From assembly GCA_026874595.1 (NCBI GenBank), contig CM049311.1, positions 49,975,676-50,039,675 of the forward strand: a stretch of 64,000 nucleotides of DNA, read 5' to 3'. Shown in pieces: positions 42,780-55,369 of this stretch. The notes beneath the pieces are model-generated. The model was not told the origin of the DNA. It searched no databases and saw only the letters and a program-made list of their open reading frames with translations. Made by a program: the position numbers and the translations under genes. The first letter of the stretch is position 1. Each line of letters begins with the position of its first letter. Source of the stretch: Sipunculus nudus (taxonomy: Eukaryota; Annelida; Sipuncula; Golfingiida; Sipunculidae).

Positions 42780-45700
42780 AACGGCCACCTGAGGTCAACA
42801 TCAGAGCCAGAGGTCAAGGTCACGGTCAATTTGAGGCTCTAAAAGCAGATGATAACCTGTTTTGCTCGAATTATAGATATATTATTATTTTGACACAATA
42901 TCATAGTTTCTATGCGAAATTAATTAATAGAGTAGTTCTCAAAGCCAAGTAACTTGGTTTAAGATCAAGGTTGTTAGGTATATGAAACAACTTATAGGGT
43001 CAGCTTGATCCGTTGTGTTGTAATGTAGACGAGTCTGAGTATACTGATTAATCAAGAGATGATTCTTTTATTCACTGGATGAACGTACATACATTTTAAT
43101 GTTTGAAACCAGTTTAAAAACCTTTAAATTAGTTATTCTTAAAACCTATTGTAGATATTACAATCAACTGGTTTAAGACATAGGACCCATGGTTATGAAA
43201 GATTTTGATAAAGTCCTGCGATATAGGGAAAAGGACTGATGTCAATTTAAATAATTAACATTTGGAAATGGAGTGTTTTTGCCAAACAGGCTTTGACTTG
43301 GCCTGATGCTACAAGTATACACCATTTTGTTAATTTTATCATGTAAATTTTATCTCATGAGTATTTACTCATTTTCAGTCAAACAAAATTGTTGAGGATC
43401 CAAGATATACAAATTTCACAAGTTTAAATAAAGGTTCATAAGTACCTAGGTTTACGGGTTTAATTTAGGTTTAACATATGTAAATTTATGTTCTACATAG
43501 CAAGAGTCTTTGGACAATTATTAACACTGAAGATGTAATGAGAACTTGTCTAAACTCTGTTTGTTTATTTGAATGGATTTATTTTCTTAATACATATATC
43601 AGAAAAAAATGAAAGTTATCTCAGCTGTGAAACTAATACACATGTAAAAAATACCCCAAGGATCAGAACACTCAGTAAATTATACGAGGAGCAAACTGTA
43701 AATGAGGAAATATTTAAAATAAATTGTTCAATATAAATTATTTACATAGTATCATGTGACATCTGCTACAGCTATGACTCTTAATATCATTAGTCAAACA
43801 TATTGTCATCTTTAATGAGTACTTGTCTGAGTAATATTTTTAATTTTTCACATATTTTATTTTTATTTCTCAATTTTGCAAATAATAAAAATTGGCGAAC
43901 TGAAACACTTTGAAAAGATCTTAAAATTTAGATTAATTTAATATAAATAACCGCAGCCTTGTCTATCATTGATTTGCTTCATATAATCCCTTAAAGTATA
44001 GATCAGTTTTATTCATGTTTTTTTTTCATTATTAAGTTTGAAATGAAAATACCCAAAGGTGACTACATGGTGTCCCTTGGAATACACTTAGGGCCATCAA
44101 TACAAGGTCCATACATCATCACTAATTGTAAGGTAATACCCTGTTACTCATTAAATATCAATTCCCTTTTCCATTAATTTCTTAAAGTTGTTATCATAAA
44201 ACAATAAAAAAATAAATATTGTTTATTGTTATGTTGTTGACCAAAACCACTACTAGAGGATGGGGGTAGGGCATCTGGTGCCAGATGCGGCCTGCCAAGA
44301 GCGAGCTGGCTGGATTATTTCCCGCTTGACCGTGTATAATAAACCGAAAGGTCAACAAGGGTGATATGCAGGCGACTGAATAGGGCTGGTGAAATGTATA
44401 TTCATAGGTTTTACTGTTCTGAGTAAGGAATTCCTCATCTTATGAACATCCACAATTTAGTACCAATGCACCACTTCGTGGACACAATTAAATGTACACT
44501 TGAATCATTTTAACACCTTGTGATACAATACATAATCCAAAATTTTTAGCAAAAGTGTTCAACAAGAAATAATCAAATATAGAAAAATACAATATTCATC
44601 TAGTTGACACATCATCCCGGGAGAGTGTAGGGCAGAGGGGAACCCCTTGTTAGCTGATCTGGGCAGATGCCTGAAATGGGTTACATATAACAAAGGGCTG
44701 CATAACTCAATGTACTCGGTTAGGTTGATGTAAACAACAGTTGACATGGTCTGTGAAAAATTAAAAGTAAATCTACTTTTCTTAATCAATTCCGTTGAAA
44801 TTTTTAATCAATCCTTTTGAAATTTCAGATATTAAAATATTAAATCTTTATGTGTATATGCTGTGAAAATGAATTCAACGGTGTTTACGGGAAAAAATTT
44901 GCCGTGGTCGAAGTTGGGCAAAATTTAAGACAATGATGATTTAAAATTAAAGCTAATAACTTAAATAAATGCAATATTTTGATTTATTTTGATCGACTTT
45001 CTAGTAAACAATTAAAACTAAGCTGAATTCTGTAATGTGCTTGAAATAAGCTCATGATTAGCTTATATGATCATTACATTGAGTAAATCTGATTTCGAAT
45101 TTTTACAAAGTGCAATATGTTTTGGTCAATAACTTCAAGGAATTACGTTATACTGACCCAATTTCTAGTACGTACATAGGACATATATACAAAACTTTTT
45201 ATATTAGATATAAAAAGATTAACACAAGAGGTTTTTACATTTGGCAGTATTGAAGAGTAACAATAGGTTTTTCCTGAAACCCCGAGTTTTTTTTCTTAAT
45301 TTTTCGAAGGAACGAATTGGCAAAGTTTCAGGTGTGGTAGGAGAACTTAGGGACATGTAACACTACGCAACTTTTGGGTCTGTAGATCTAACGGTTTCAA
45401 AACGTGCCCTGTTAATGGAAGTCCGGACAGATGGACAGTCGGATGACAGACGACGGACAAAGGACCATGGTTAAAGCTCAGATGACTTTGAGTCAACAGA
45501 GCTAAAAATGAATAAACCTCAACCAAGTAAATTAAAAGAACTGTTTGCACAGTTAAGAGTCAGTATTATTAAGCATTGTCACTATCATCACCCTCGATGT
45601 AAACGTCACTCTCGTCACTGCTCCCATTGTCACTCTTACTGTCTACTTCATAATTATCAAAAGCGCTTATGTCATCATCCTCCATCTCAATTTCCCCATG

Positions 45701-46404
45701 AAACATGTTATCCGGAACTCGTTCTCCATCAAACAATTTGGGGATGGAATTTTTTCCTTCACCCAAACATTCATTTATATGAGCCTTGTGCGCAATGCCG
45801 AGATATGGTTGACAAGGTTGATCCTGGAGATTTTCTGCTCAAGACATAGAGACAGGGGTCAAAGGAACTTCGCTTAGACAGAGTTCACTTTGCTTTTCTC
45901 TGCGGAATCTTGTTGCGAAGAAGTGTGTGCTAAACACGATTCATATTTTGGCACTTACTCCTCGTCACATAAAGGACGCAGAGTACTTGTTCTCATGACT
46001 TCAAAACTGAAGCTGGTACTGTCTGAGAAGCCCGAGAATAAGTAGAATTAATTTTGTGTTTTGAAAACGGTTTCGAACATTAAAGTGTAGGTACGTTCCG
46101 CAAGAGAATTATCTCTTGATTAATCAACATACTCAAAAACATCTGTATTACCACACAACGTATCAAGCTGACCCTATAAGTTGTTTCGTAAAACTGATGA
46201 CCTTGACCTTGAACTTAGTTACTTGGCTTTGAGAACTACTTTATCGGAACCTCAATCAATCAAACTTCCATACAAACTGTGAGATTGTGTCAAAATAATA
46301 ATATTTATTTAAATTTCGAGCAAAAATAGGCTATCATCAGCTTTTAGGGCCTCTTATGATCATGACCTTGACCTTTGGCCTTGATTTTTACCTCAGATGG
46401 CCGT
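42780..46404. mobile_element. 3.6-kb element with ~290-bp terminal inverted repeats
   Basis: 42780-43072 and the reverse complement of 46114-46404 share roughly 80% identity by eye. Shared words include ACGGCCA.CTGAGGT, GTCAAGGTCA, TATTATTTTGACACAAT, GTAGTTCTCAAAGCCAAGTAAC, AACAACTTATAGGGTCAGCT and TTGATTAATCAAGAGAT. No target duplication is evident at the presumed ends. The 3-kb interior is AT-rich and holds only a short acidic ORF at 45569-45805, so it would be a non-autonomous long-TIR or foldback element. The class is not determined. Confidence 0.7.
45569..45805 (-). CDS. Short acidic ORF inside long-TIR element
   Basis: The minus-strand frame reads YLGIAHKAHINECLGEGK and then a strongly acidic Ser/Asp tail (EMEDDDISAFDNYEVDSKSD) before a stop. 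HINECL resembles the second half of UBZ-type zinc fingers, but the first Cys pair is not clear. No ATG lies near the start. It could be a terminal exon. Low support; the complementary His/Cys-rich frame at 45508-45849 is its shadow. Confidence 0.25.
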   Translation of the reverse strand, partial: YLGIAHKAHINECLGEGKNSIPKLFDGERVPDNMFHGEIEMEDDDISAFDNYEVDSKSDNGSSDESDVYIEGDDSDNA

Positions 46405-47545
46405 GAAATCATGCTTATCATGTCGGCCATGCTTGAAAACATACAACTAGATACCAAGATCATCTAAATCTACCAAGGCATTCCAGAAATATTGTGATCC
46501 GAAGGTTGCACGGCATGATTGTGACGAGTCACCGATATAGGGGTAGGGGTTTGCCTTTTTTGAGCTGCAGGGCAGAACTACCATCTGTGCAACTTAAGAC
46601 TGCCATTTTCTAATGTCCCAAAGTATACTACAATGGAAAATAAACCCAAGATTAACGATAAAATTGACTTTATTGCATACCATATTCATCATTATTCACG
46701 TTCATAATTTTGTGCAAGGTTATTACAAATATCAATGTTTGTGTGTCAATGGCGTAGTTCATTGTCATTCATTTTATACTTTTCATTCCCGAATTATATT
46801 ACTCTATCCAGCCTCATATATGTTTTCACAAGAGTATCCACTGTACTTTCTATTATAGTGCGTTTGTGTAATGATATAACACTGCTTCTAACCCGATTGC
46901 ATTCGAATATTGTATTTCTAAAAATATGTCTCTGCATTGTAATATAACACTGTATATAATTCCATTGTAATAGAAAAAGTTTCCGTCACCAAACTTGGTA
47001 ATGGCAACACGCCATAAACGTTGTCTATTTGTTATCCACAGTAAACCGGCTCACCACTTTAGTCTTTGGATAGTATTGTTTGTTTGATGGGAGAGAGGAG
47101 ACACTTCCCCTTTACTGTGAACCCAGTCGAAGGACTTATAATGGAGGACCTGTTTGGATACGTTCTTTTTTCATATCGACGCTTGTGTCGCCAGGACGCC
47201 AAGATGCACCTGGCTAAGAGTCTTAAGTCGCGTTCCCTCTAGCTGGGGTGCACACCAGCTCTGAGGCGCAGTCAGGCGTGACACTGTATATAATTATAAT
47301 GAGCTAAGTTTTTCGTCGATTTACGTTGTACGCTGCACAATGCAGGCTTAACGTTGTTGACGAAGCGAAATAATTCATGTGCGAGAGCTTCCGGCCATAA
47401 CCTGTTTGTCTTCGTCTGTCACCTGGACTTTGTTTGGTAAAACACTTCCAAATCGCCGCACTGGATATGTTTCACTATTTCATGGGACTCTTGTGAGTAT
47501 TTTATTTGTTTTGATATTCGTGTGGACTCGGTTTTATTCTGACTG

Positions 47546-47546
<1 letters not shown>

Positions 47547-47617
<71 letters not shown>
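47547..47617. repeat. (TA)n microsatellite
   Basis: Uninterrupted TA run of about 70 bp. Confidence 0.92.
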
Positions 47618-47620
<3 letters not shown>

Positions 47621-48312
47621 CTCTAGTGGAACGCATAGTCAAAGCTAAACAGTGACATTTTTAAATTCATGTTTGAGAGAAAAATGGTGGTACAATGTTT
47701 ACTGATATACAGTATTATACCTGCGCTGTTTGATTAAGCAGTGCTGTTTTTAGGAACATTAAACAAATCCCTTTTTTATAGAAAATGTTAAGGTGTGAGA
47801 AACGTAACATGTTGGATGGGTTTCATTCAAGCACGATTTTTATATATCTCTTATTAATAAATTATTTATGTGTGTAATTCCTCCCCCTTTGTGAGATTCA
47901 ACGATATGATATACGGATACATATACTCTGTCTTTTATAAATGTGTATATATATTTATTCTTTCTTTTCCTTAAAACTTAAAAATATATGTCATTCCTTA
48001 TGTAAACCTTAAAATACCCGTTAAGCACAAAATTTCATTAAGGATAATTGTTTTTATACTGGACTTTTGCGTCCGGGGCTTATATTCCTTCAGATCACTG
48101 CAAACTGCTATAAAAGACTTGCGATTCTTACACCAGGAAACTATGTACCAGTGCCGAATATCTCCGACATTACATATATCACAGAAATAGGCCAAATTAT
48201 CAATTATCCTATGGTAAAGAGCATAGCCTACGGAGTTTTCTGACTTATTCAGGCCATAAAGTTCATTGGTATAGGGACCACGGTGGAAACAGGCAAAGCC
48301 ATGGACGTTATG

Positions 48313-48314
<2 letters not shown>

Positions 48315-48356
<42 letters not shown>
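48315..48356. repeat. (TA)n microsatellite
   Basis: Uninterrupted TA run of about 40 bp. Confidence 0.92.
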
Positions 48357-48357
<1 letters not shown>

Positions 48358-48384
48358 CAAAGAAATGTCAACCTAGTGCCAACC

Positions 48385-51110
48385 TAGCGCCAAACTAGTG
48401 CTATATGTAAACAAAATGAATAATCTCAGGTCACTCATAGCGCACCTGAAGACTCATATCGTGAACAGCTCCACGATCCAATGCCCTTTCACGGAAGGTT
48501 GTTCATCAAAGTTAACTCCTTTTCCTCTGATCCGAGTAGGAAGCACAAAAGCTGAACGCATGAGCGTTTATGAAAGGATAGTTTGAATAGTATTTCCACC
48601 CCCAAACCTGATAGGGAACTTCCAGATGTGATAAGTAATGATGACAGTAATAAGGAATTGCCTGATCCCAAGACGAACTCCGAGATGAGCATGTGGAATG
48701 TTTATATATGAGAGAATAAGCTTGTTTTATTTGAAACTGCAGGCAAAATTCCTCATTCCTGCCAGTATTGTCTAAGTTCATATAGTCTGAAATACAACAC
48801 ATAAATCTAATTGAGGATGTCCATTTGAGAGCAAAGCTTACTAACAGTCTGCAAGAGGCTGTGTCAATAGAGCATTAAATTCAGCTTATTGTCCATGGGG
48901 TTGCAAGCACTAGCATTTTCAAGAACAACAGAGGCACTAAGGTCTGAACAAACGCGGAAATCCTATAATAAAAATTACTTTTCTCTTGTCAAACCGTTAG
49001 GTATATTCTTAGGCAACAGCCTAGATATGCACAATATACTTCAGTAAATGAAACTATCAAGCTCTTGTGCAAAAGCTATCCTGATTATACAAGGTTGCAC
49101 CCTGATGGTGACACACGCATGTGTCAAAACATTCCTCTAATTTTGACCGAGGTGCATGTTTTAGATCAAATGAGCTGTTCAAAAGAGTCCATTTAAATTA
49201 TTCTTTATCAAGATGCCTTCAAGGTTGTACACCCACTTTCCAACCACGCCAGGAAACAAAACCTTGTACTTGGTGTCTACTTTACCATGGCGAACTTGGA
49301 ACCGCGGCTTAGATCTGCAGTTGATCACATGTAACTGGTATTACTTTGCACAGAATCTGATTTAAAATTTGGTCAAGACAAGGTGTTCTCAAAACTGTTA
49401 TCATTTTGAAAACACTGAACCACTGATGTAAACATATGTTGGGAGAAAACATTAAAAAGGTACCTTTTTTGTGCTAAAATGGAAGACATTTTTGGATCAA
49501 ATGGGATATGAGGGTTTACTGAAGTGTTTCGTCATAAATACTGTTGTAGATTTTGTTCTATTGGCCTGAAATCATTTAGAACTTGCCCTTATGGCGATGG
49601 GCTTTATATAGCCACAGAAAATTACAATCAGGATGCCAGTAAGGGGATGCAGGGGAATCCCAAGGAATAGACATACATAACGGTGTAAAATTCCACTCCA
49701 GTCTTTAACAATTTAACTATTACCATGTTGCAAGTCAAGTTCTGCCCTTATGCACTTGCCACGATTATTTGAAGGAAATGTTTGCTATTATATGCCTCTT
49801 GTTACGACCAATATTTTTTTTATAAAAACCACTCATATTGTAATAATAGCCCATAATGTAATAATCATACCCTGCCGGTATTGTAATAAAATCGCAAGAG
49901 GGTAAAACAGCCAAATTGAAAAAAAAAAAACAATTTTGTAAAACGACCAATAATGTAATAATTCAAATTTCATGCAAATCGACTTGGACAATTCAAACAC
50001 ATGTACTGACATCTAATGACACGAATGTGTAAGGGGACATACAAGTATGAAAAAAAAACCACTAGATTTACATAATGACTATCTGTTTAAATGAACCAAA
50101 TGCCGGTCACCAAACTAAGATGAGCGAACATGTGTCACATGTATCTTTGTTTGAATAGGTGTTTTAATGGGACGACCCACCTATGGATGAATAAAATTAT
50201 CGATTTTGATGTCAAGGGTTCAACGGTCAAGGACACGGGACCAACTTCTAGTGGACCCATCTTTTACACATGGCTCTTCCATCCATGGATCGAGGACCCT
50301 ATCGATTTTGGGATCAAAGGTCAAGGCAACGGATGACATTGAAATATAAAGTACAACCAAGCAAATGACATCGAAAGACAGTCTAACAATACACCCGATA
50401 TGATTATCCATATAAGGGGATGCTCCGCTTTGGGGTTCCTTGTTATAATATGGGCTGAAACACCTCAAATTATCTCATGTCTGGTGCACCAAAAATGTTC
50501 ACTTTTTTTAAGTAAACAAAAACATTGCAAGCTTAGATTATTCTGGAACTGATGAACTTGACAAAACTTGTGAAATGACTGAGGGCGCGGAAAGGTTTAC
50601 AGGTCATGCTGTTCAAAATCTGGAATTTTTCTATCATTTTCCATATATGCCGGATGTTCAGTGAAAGATCCATATGATGAAATATGGCAGTTATATCTAA
50701 AACTGAAATCGATTTCAAAACTTGTATGTGCTCCAGCAGTATCACAGGGACAAATAGAGTATTTTGGATACACTTGCTGAAAATTACCCGGAAAGCCGAG
50801 CCAACTTATTTCCGCAGGACCACTTACGTCACAAACATCACTCTTTGCGCCATTATCCTAAGCTAATTTTACATTTTAGGTCCTCTGATAAGGTAATGGA
50901 CAATGCGCTTTGAAAGCAAACTTTCTTACTTTGGAAAGTTGGCCAGAGGTTTGTGCAATTTCAGGAATTTCACTCAGTCCTTAGCAGAGAGCCATCAATT
51001 ACTGCAAGCCTTCTACAATGCGGCCTTTTGCCAGATGCACTAAAAATTGACCATTCCATGAAATTTAGCCCTAGTATGCTTGATGTTGCACTGATCACAG
51101 TTGTAAGGAC
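48385..51110 (+). pseudogene. C2H2-finger/transposase-like multi-copy gene, decayed
   Basis: The plus strand carries scattered, ordered segments of one protein with many stops and shifts. These are QCPFTEGCSSKLTPF (finger-like), RYAQYTSVNETIKLLC, LYQDAFKVVHPLSNHARKQN followed by LVLGVYFTMANLEPRLRSAV, and ESDLKFGQDKVFSKLL. After an inserted block come LDTLAENYPESRANLFPQDH, LRHKHHSLRHYP and ESKLSYFGKLARGLCNFRNF, then SLAESHQLLQAFYN. I recognise this order from a widespread fish and invertebrate family of uncharacterised proteins that looks transposon-derived (resembling Tnp2-type transposases; inference). 49800-50530 is a later insertion of other repeats. Confidence 0.6.
50150..50455 (+). repeat. 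Interspersed repeat with terminal hairpin, copy 2
   Basis: Shares TGGATGAA, ATCGATTTTG, GGTCAAGG and the terminus GGGGATGCTCCGCTTTGGGG then TTCCTTGTTATA with 6465-6815. It lies inside the decayed gene at 48385-51110 and so postdates it. Confidence 0.55.
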
Positions 51111-51111
51111 A

Positions 51112-53170
51112 CTGGGTTTCAATTAGCAGAACAATAATGGGTTTCAATTAGCAGAACAATAATGGCAACTTCGATCGTTTATAAGTACACCCAGTAAAAG
51201 AAAAATATGACCCTGCTACTTGAACGCAATGATGGAGGGTATACACTGTTCGGAATTTTTTTTTGTAAACTGTTAAAATTTCTCAGTCAAACCTTAACAA
51301 TTCAATTCCTATCCAAAATATGAACACCTCTTCACAAAGACGGATTCGAATATCACTGATACCCAAAAAAGTTTGTCCGACACCCAAAAAAGTTTGTCCG
51401 ACACTTGTGTCAAAATTGATAAGGTCGTAGGTTACACCCCGCTAAGTATTTATAATCATGTAAATCACTTGGCTATCCGCCTGAAATACAACTGTCTAGT
51501 AATCCAGTACCTTATTAAGAGTGTTTTAATCTGATTTGTATTTAAATACAAATCAAAGTCCAGGAGGAAACCTTCAGTTGCAATGTGATCATATATGCAA
51601 AATGTGCATATATGTGAATATGCTGGATAAAGTAATAGTCTCTTCACAGAAAAAGCGACAGTAATAGATGTTCACATCGCTATAACCAATATTTTATACA
51701 TAAGGTTTAATCAAACGTTTTTGAATTAGGTTTTGAGTGAATATGTCATTTTCAAAAATGTAAAAAGTTTCAAAAGATTTCTTCATTTTGGTTTTGTGCC
51801 ACTTAAAATTAAGTGTTAATTTCATTTAAAGCGAGTAAGAACCTCAGTTATATGACAAAAAGTGTTTTGACTTGTTAATGCAGAAAATGGCAAATGTCGC
51901 TTAGCATGTTCAGGCTACCATTATGGTACTGAAACTTCAGGAAAAGTTCATGGAGTGCCTCAGTGAGGCTGGGGTTGAGGACATGGGTGATCTTAAGTTT
52001 GAGACCTAAGAGGGCCTACAATCGGCCGATAAAACGTAAACGCAAGAGCTCTGATCTCTGCAAGGCTGCCATTTGGTATGTAACCTATGTATACTACATT
52101 TATCACAAAGAATTTACAAAATAACTTCATGAAATGCTCAAACTCATAGGCATTATTTACAGATTAATAAGTAGGCAAAATATGCATTTGTGGTAATCTA
52201 ATTACTACTAGAGCTAGTGATTTTCTTCACACATTTCGTGTAAGCAATTATTATAATTATTATACAACTACTTTGAAGTTTCCCGTATAGTGTTTCAAAA
52301 TGCATGGCAACAATTCATTTTATACAAAAAAATAAACAACTATTAGAATATAACAAAAGCTTCATGCAGGGTTGGCAAGTTCATTTACACTGATGTTATT
52401 TACACCTTGCTTAACGTAAATAAACTTCATGTAAAAAAAGTTTCACCCTTGTGTAAAAAAGAACCCTAAAAAATCTATGTAAGATCTGACATGAACAAGT
52501 TTAGCTACATAACAGTATTAAGTATAGCTCAGTAAGGTATATTAAGTTGCTTGTGCTCTGCAACCAAAAAATGAGTAGGAGTCCCCTTGTCTCCGATGTT
52601 ACTCTACTAGCTGTGGTAATGGTATAAATGGGATGTATAATCTTTGCACCATCCTCAGCCATTAAATGTTTTTTTTTACTTATGGACAGGCTACTGGGTC
52701 ACTTAAGCACAATACGTGGCTAAGACTGTTAAGAAGGGAGATTACTATTAGTTGTGTTGAAAGAGGTGCCTGTTGAAGGAGGATGCCAACATAACTTTGA
52801 TCCAATGGAGAGATCTCCTGCCAGGCTGTCATTATTGTCTGTTTGTTACTTGTAACAGACCACACCAGTGGTGAATAAATAGAACGGCAAATCACTCTAC
52901 CACCCCACATTAGTAAGAAACCAACTGATGGCAAGAAAACATTCAAATGTTGCATCATGAGGATGTGAGAGGAAACTCTTAAGATGGACAATTCATATAA
53001 CTGCATTTGTATCAAAATCTATGCAGTGAATGACTGGATTGATTTCTTAGCAACTGTATAAACTAATATTTCATCCCATAGTGGTGAACATTAGGAAAAG
53101 ATGACAGATCATATATTTATATGCAATCAGAAAAAAACCCATTTAGTTGCACAACAGTTTTATTTTGTTT
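51112..53170. other. Gene-poor stretch
   Basis: Small tandem repeats: a 25-bp unit (GGGTTTCAATTAGCAGAACA...) twice at 51114-51163, and a 21-bp unit (ACACCCAAAAAAGTTTGTCC) twice near 51362-51402. A plus-strand segment at 51935-52075 (KFMECLSEAGVEDMGDLKFE and RPIKRKRKSSDLCKAAIW in a shifted frame) resembles a degenerate SAM-like helical domain. The 111-codon minus frame at 52680-53015 is unrecognised. Confidence 0.4.
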
Positions 53171-53178
53171 CTTGACAG

Positions 53179-54600
53179 GTGAAACCTACCAAGTCTGTCC
53201 TATAGTTATATAACTATAACTTGCAAAGTCCACTATCCGTGAAAGTGTTCCGGAGGTCTGTGATGTCATCTACAACAGCTTTCAGGGAGCCTTTGAAAGG
53301 TGAGCCAAAATACATATAAACAATTATTAAAGAGTTTCATTTGCTACCAGTCTATACACGACAGATATATACTGACTGATATTATATATTTATAAAAATT
53401 TCTATTGATTAAATGAATGTGGATCTTCATAGGACTGAGAATTCTGTTCAGATGCAAGTGTGTTGGTATATGGCCGAAACATATTATTATTAACTGTTGT
53501 CCTAACATGGGTTGTTACAACTGCTTCAGTGTCTTTTTCGGCCAGCACTATATTCGTGACTTCCTGCATAAATCTCATCTGTGTGTTTCTCTTGCCCCTC
53601 TCATTCCTTATTTTATCCATCTTGGGTCCCAGTAGTTTCAAAATCTGCTCGTCTTCAGTTTCTGATTCTGCTTCTTCTGATGGTACAGGTTGCTGTTAGT
53701 TAAGGGCACTGATTGCTGTTATTAATAGCTGTTCCTCAAGGCTTACTTTTCTCTTCCGCTTGGGGGGTTTTCACAACGTCAGTGACACTGGTCTGACCAG
53801 CACAAACCTCAATGTCATTACATTCATCTGTTGATTGTGTCTGAAAGACAAACAAAAAAGACCATCTTAATATATTGTTATTAAAAGTTTATAATATACT
53901 TCTTATCTTGAAGGATGGGATGATATTGCAAAACAGTTTCAGCAAGTGTGGGTCTTTCCTTAACTGTATAGGGGCGCTGGATGGGAAACATGTTACGATG
54001 CAGGCACCAGAGCAAGTGGAAGCCTGTTCTTCAACTATTAAGTGAATGGTGATGCAAATTACAATTTCATATATATATAGATGTGGGCTGCAAAGGTAGA
54101 GTTGGCGATGGTGGAGTATTCCTTGACTGTACACTAAGGCAAGCCCTTGATAATGGGATTCTGAATAATTTCAACCCCGAAAGCTTTACCTGGACGCAAA
54201 ATTGAGGTGCCTTCTGTGATAGTGACTGGTGATGCCTTCCCTTTAAAGGAGAATATACTAAAAAAACTGTTGGGGAAAAACTTGGATAACAAAGGTAGAA
54301 TATTTAATAAAAGACTCTCCAGATCAAGGCGCGTGGGTGAGAAAGAGTTTGGCGTCACGTGTTACAGATAAAGCTTTTCTGGACTAATATTTTACTGGGT
54401 CCTGAAAAGGTTACCAAAATTGTCGTTGCTTCATGTGCTCTGCACAATTTTCTGTGTGCAAAGAACGCTACTTTTGTGGATTCAGTTGATACTGAAACTG
54501 ATGAGCGTGACTTTGTGCTGGATGAATGGAGACAGGATCATGGCGCCCAAAATTTGTCCTCTCTCCGAGTCATCCGTAAAATATTAGAGTATTAACACAA
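53179..54600 (+). pseudogene. PIF/Harbinger (HARBI1-like) transposase remnant
   Basis: Two exon-like blocks. The first, 53179-53299, is bordered by TTTCTTGACAG and GTGAGC and reads GETYQVCPIV...AKSTIRESVPEVCDVIYNS, the helix-turn-helix-like region upstream of the catalytic core. The second starts after CTTGAAG at 53914 and reads CIGALDGKHVTMQAPEQ with the first catalytic Asp (53971-53994). DANYNFIYI, DVGCKGRVGDGGVFLDCTLR and KRLSRSRRVGEKEFGV-like words follow in shifted frames, then PEKVTKIVVASCALHNFL near the end. The family moves DNA by a DDE mechanism with 3-bp TWA duplications. Frameshifts and stops make this copy inactive. The exons lie between exons of the opposite-strand MADF gene. Confidence 0.8.
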
Positions 54601-55365
54601 ATGGCCAAATTTCATGGCAGTCGAAGCACATATATGCTTAAATCAATATAATCAGATTTAATTCATTCATTTTTTAGTGTACATCATGTACTTACAAAGT
54701 TACTGTACGTTTTGTTGGTACAAATCTTGTTCCTCAAGAACCGGTCAAGGGTCAAGTAAGGCCACTTTGAGACATACACCTCATTTGTCCCGGCATCACT
54801 TTTCTTTCCAGCCTTCACTTTGTGCAGCTCCCAGGTAAAATATGTCCAAAGGTTACTGAACTTTTCGTGCACGTCATTTACTATATGAAATGATATTGTT
54901 GAATTAAATTTAATCCATATACAAATGTACAAAATTTTTGCATGAAAGCAATCATTGTTATTTAAAAGACCTGTTTAGAGCCGATGTGTATGTTTGGTAC
55001 AAATATACAAATAATGCATACAATACATATCAGAAATAAGTGTATATATATGTGTGTATGTCTGTATGTGTATTACTGTTCCTTTTTTTTAAAAGATCTT
55101 CTACTGCTTATTTAAACAAATTCTTGTTAATGAAATGGGTCCATGTATGCATTTTGAGATGAAACAGCTGTGTATTTCAGGTTATGCATGTACACAATAT
55201 TATAATGATGAAAATGCATACTCGTGAAATAAACTGACTTACTAGAACACTGTAGTTCAACTGCCACCTAAGCTGCCTTTTCTTCTCCCTGTTCCTATAA
55301 TCCTTGCATCCTATGTCCCACAATGCATGGTTTGCCTCAATAAAGGAAAAATTTGAGGGGAAAAT
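53402..55365 (-). pseudogene. MADF-BESS DNA-binding protein paired with Harbinger transposase
   Basis: Three minus-strand exons are visible. Exon A (about 55365-55243) reads FIEANHALWDIGCKDYRNRE with a GTAAGT donor. Exon B (54880-54696, AG acceptor and GTAAGT donor) reads DVHEKFSNLWTYFTWELHKV and EVYVSKWPYLTLDRFLRNK. Together these are a MADF (Myb/SANT-like) domain with its conserved Trp and WPY..FL residues. Exon C (53840-53402, TTTGTCTTTCAG acceptor) holds a basic stretch and a BESS-like tail (DEQILKLLGPKMDKIRNERG). In exon C an extra C in a C-run shifts the frame and one in-frame TAA follows, so this copy is probably dead. In Harbinger elements the Myb-like partner helps the transposase find the ends. 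Confidence 0.75.
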
Positions 55366-55369
55366 TGAG

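Larger units (their letters stand above)
46410..48380. other. Gene-free stretch with (TA)n runs
   Basis: TA microsatellites at 47547-47617 and 48315-48356. No coding region is supported; frames at 47379-47648 and 47998-48360 owe their length to the TA runs. Confidence 0.55.

Noticed and set aside
45508-45849. His/Cys-rich plus-strand frame resembling a metal-binding protein
   Set aside because: It is the shadow of an acidic Asp/Ser-rich minus-strand frame; GAT/GAC codons read backwards give His and Val-rich protein.
47379-48360. Reading frames of 89 and 120 codons
   Set aside because: Both are extended by TA microsatellites and show no conserved motif.
52680-53015. 111-codon minus-strand frame
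   Set aside because: Hydrophobic composition without recognisable family, no supporting splice sites; left as unassigned.
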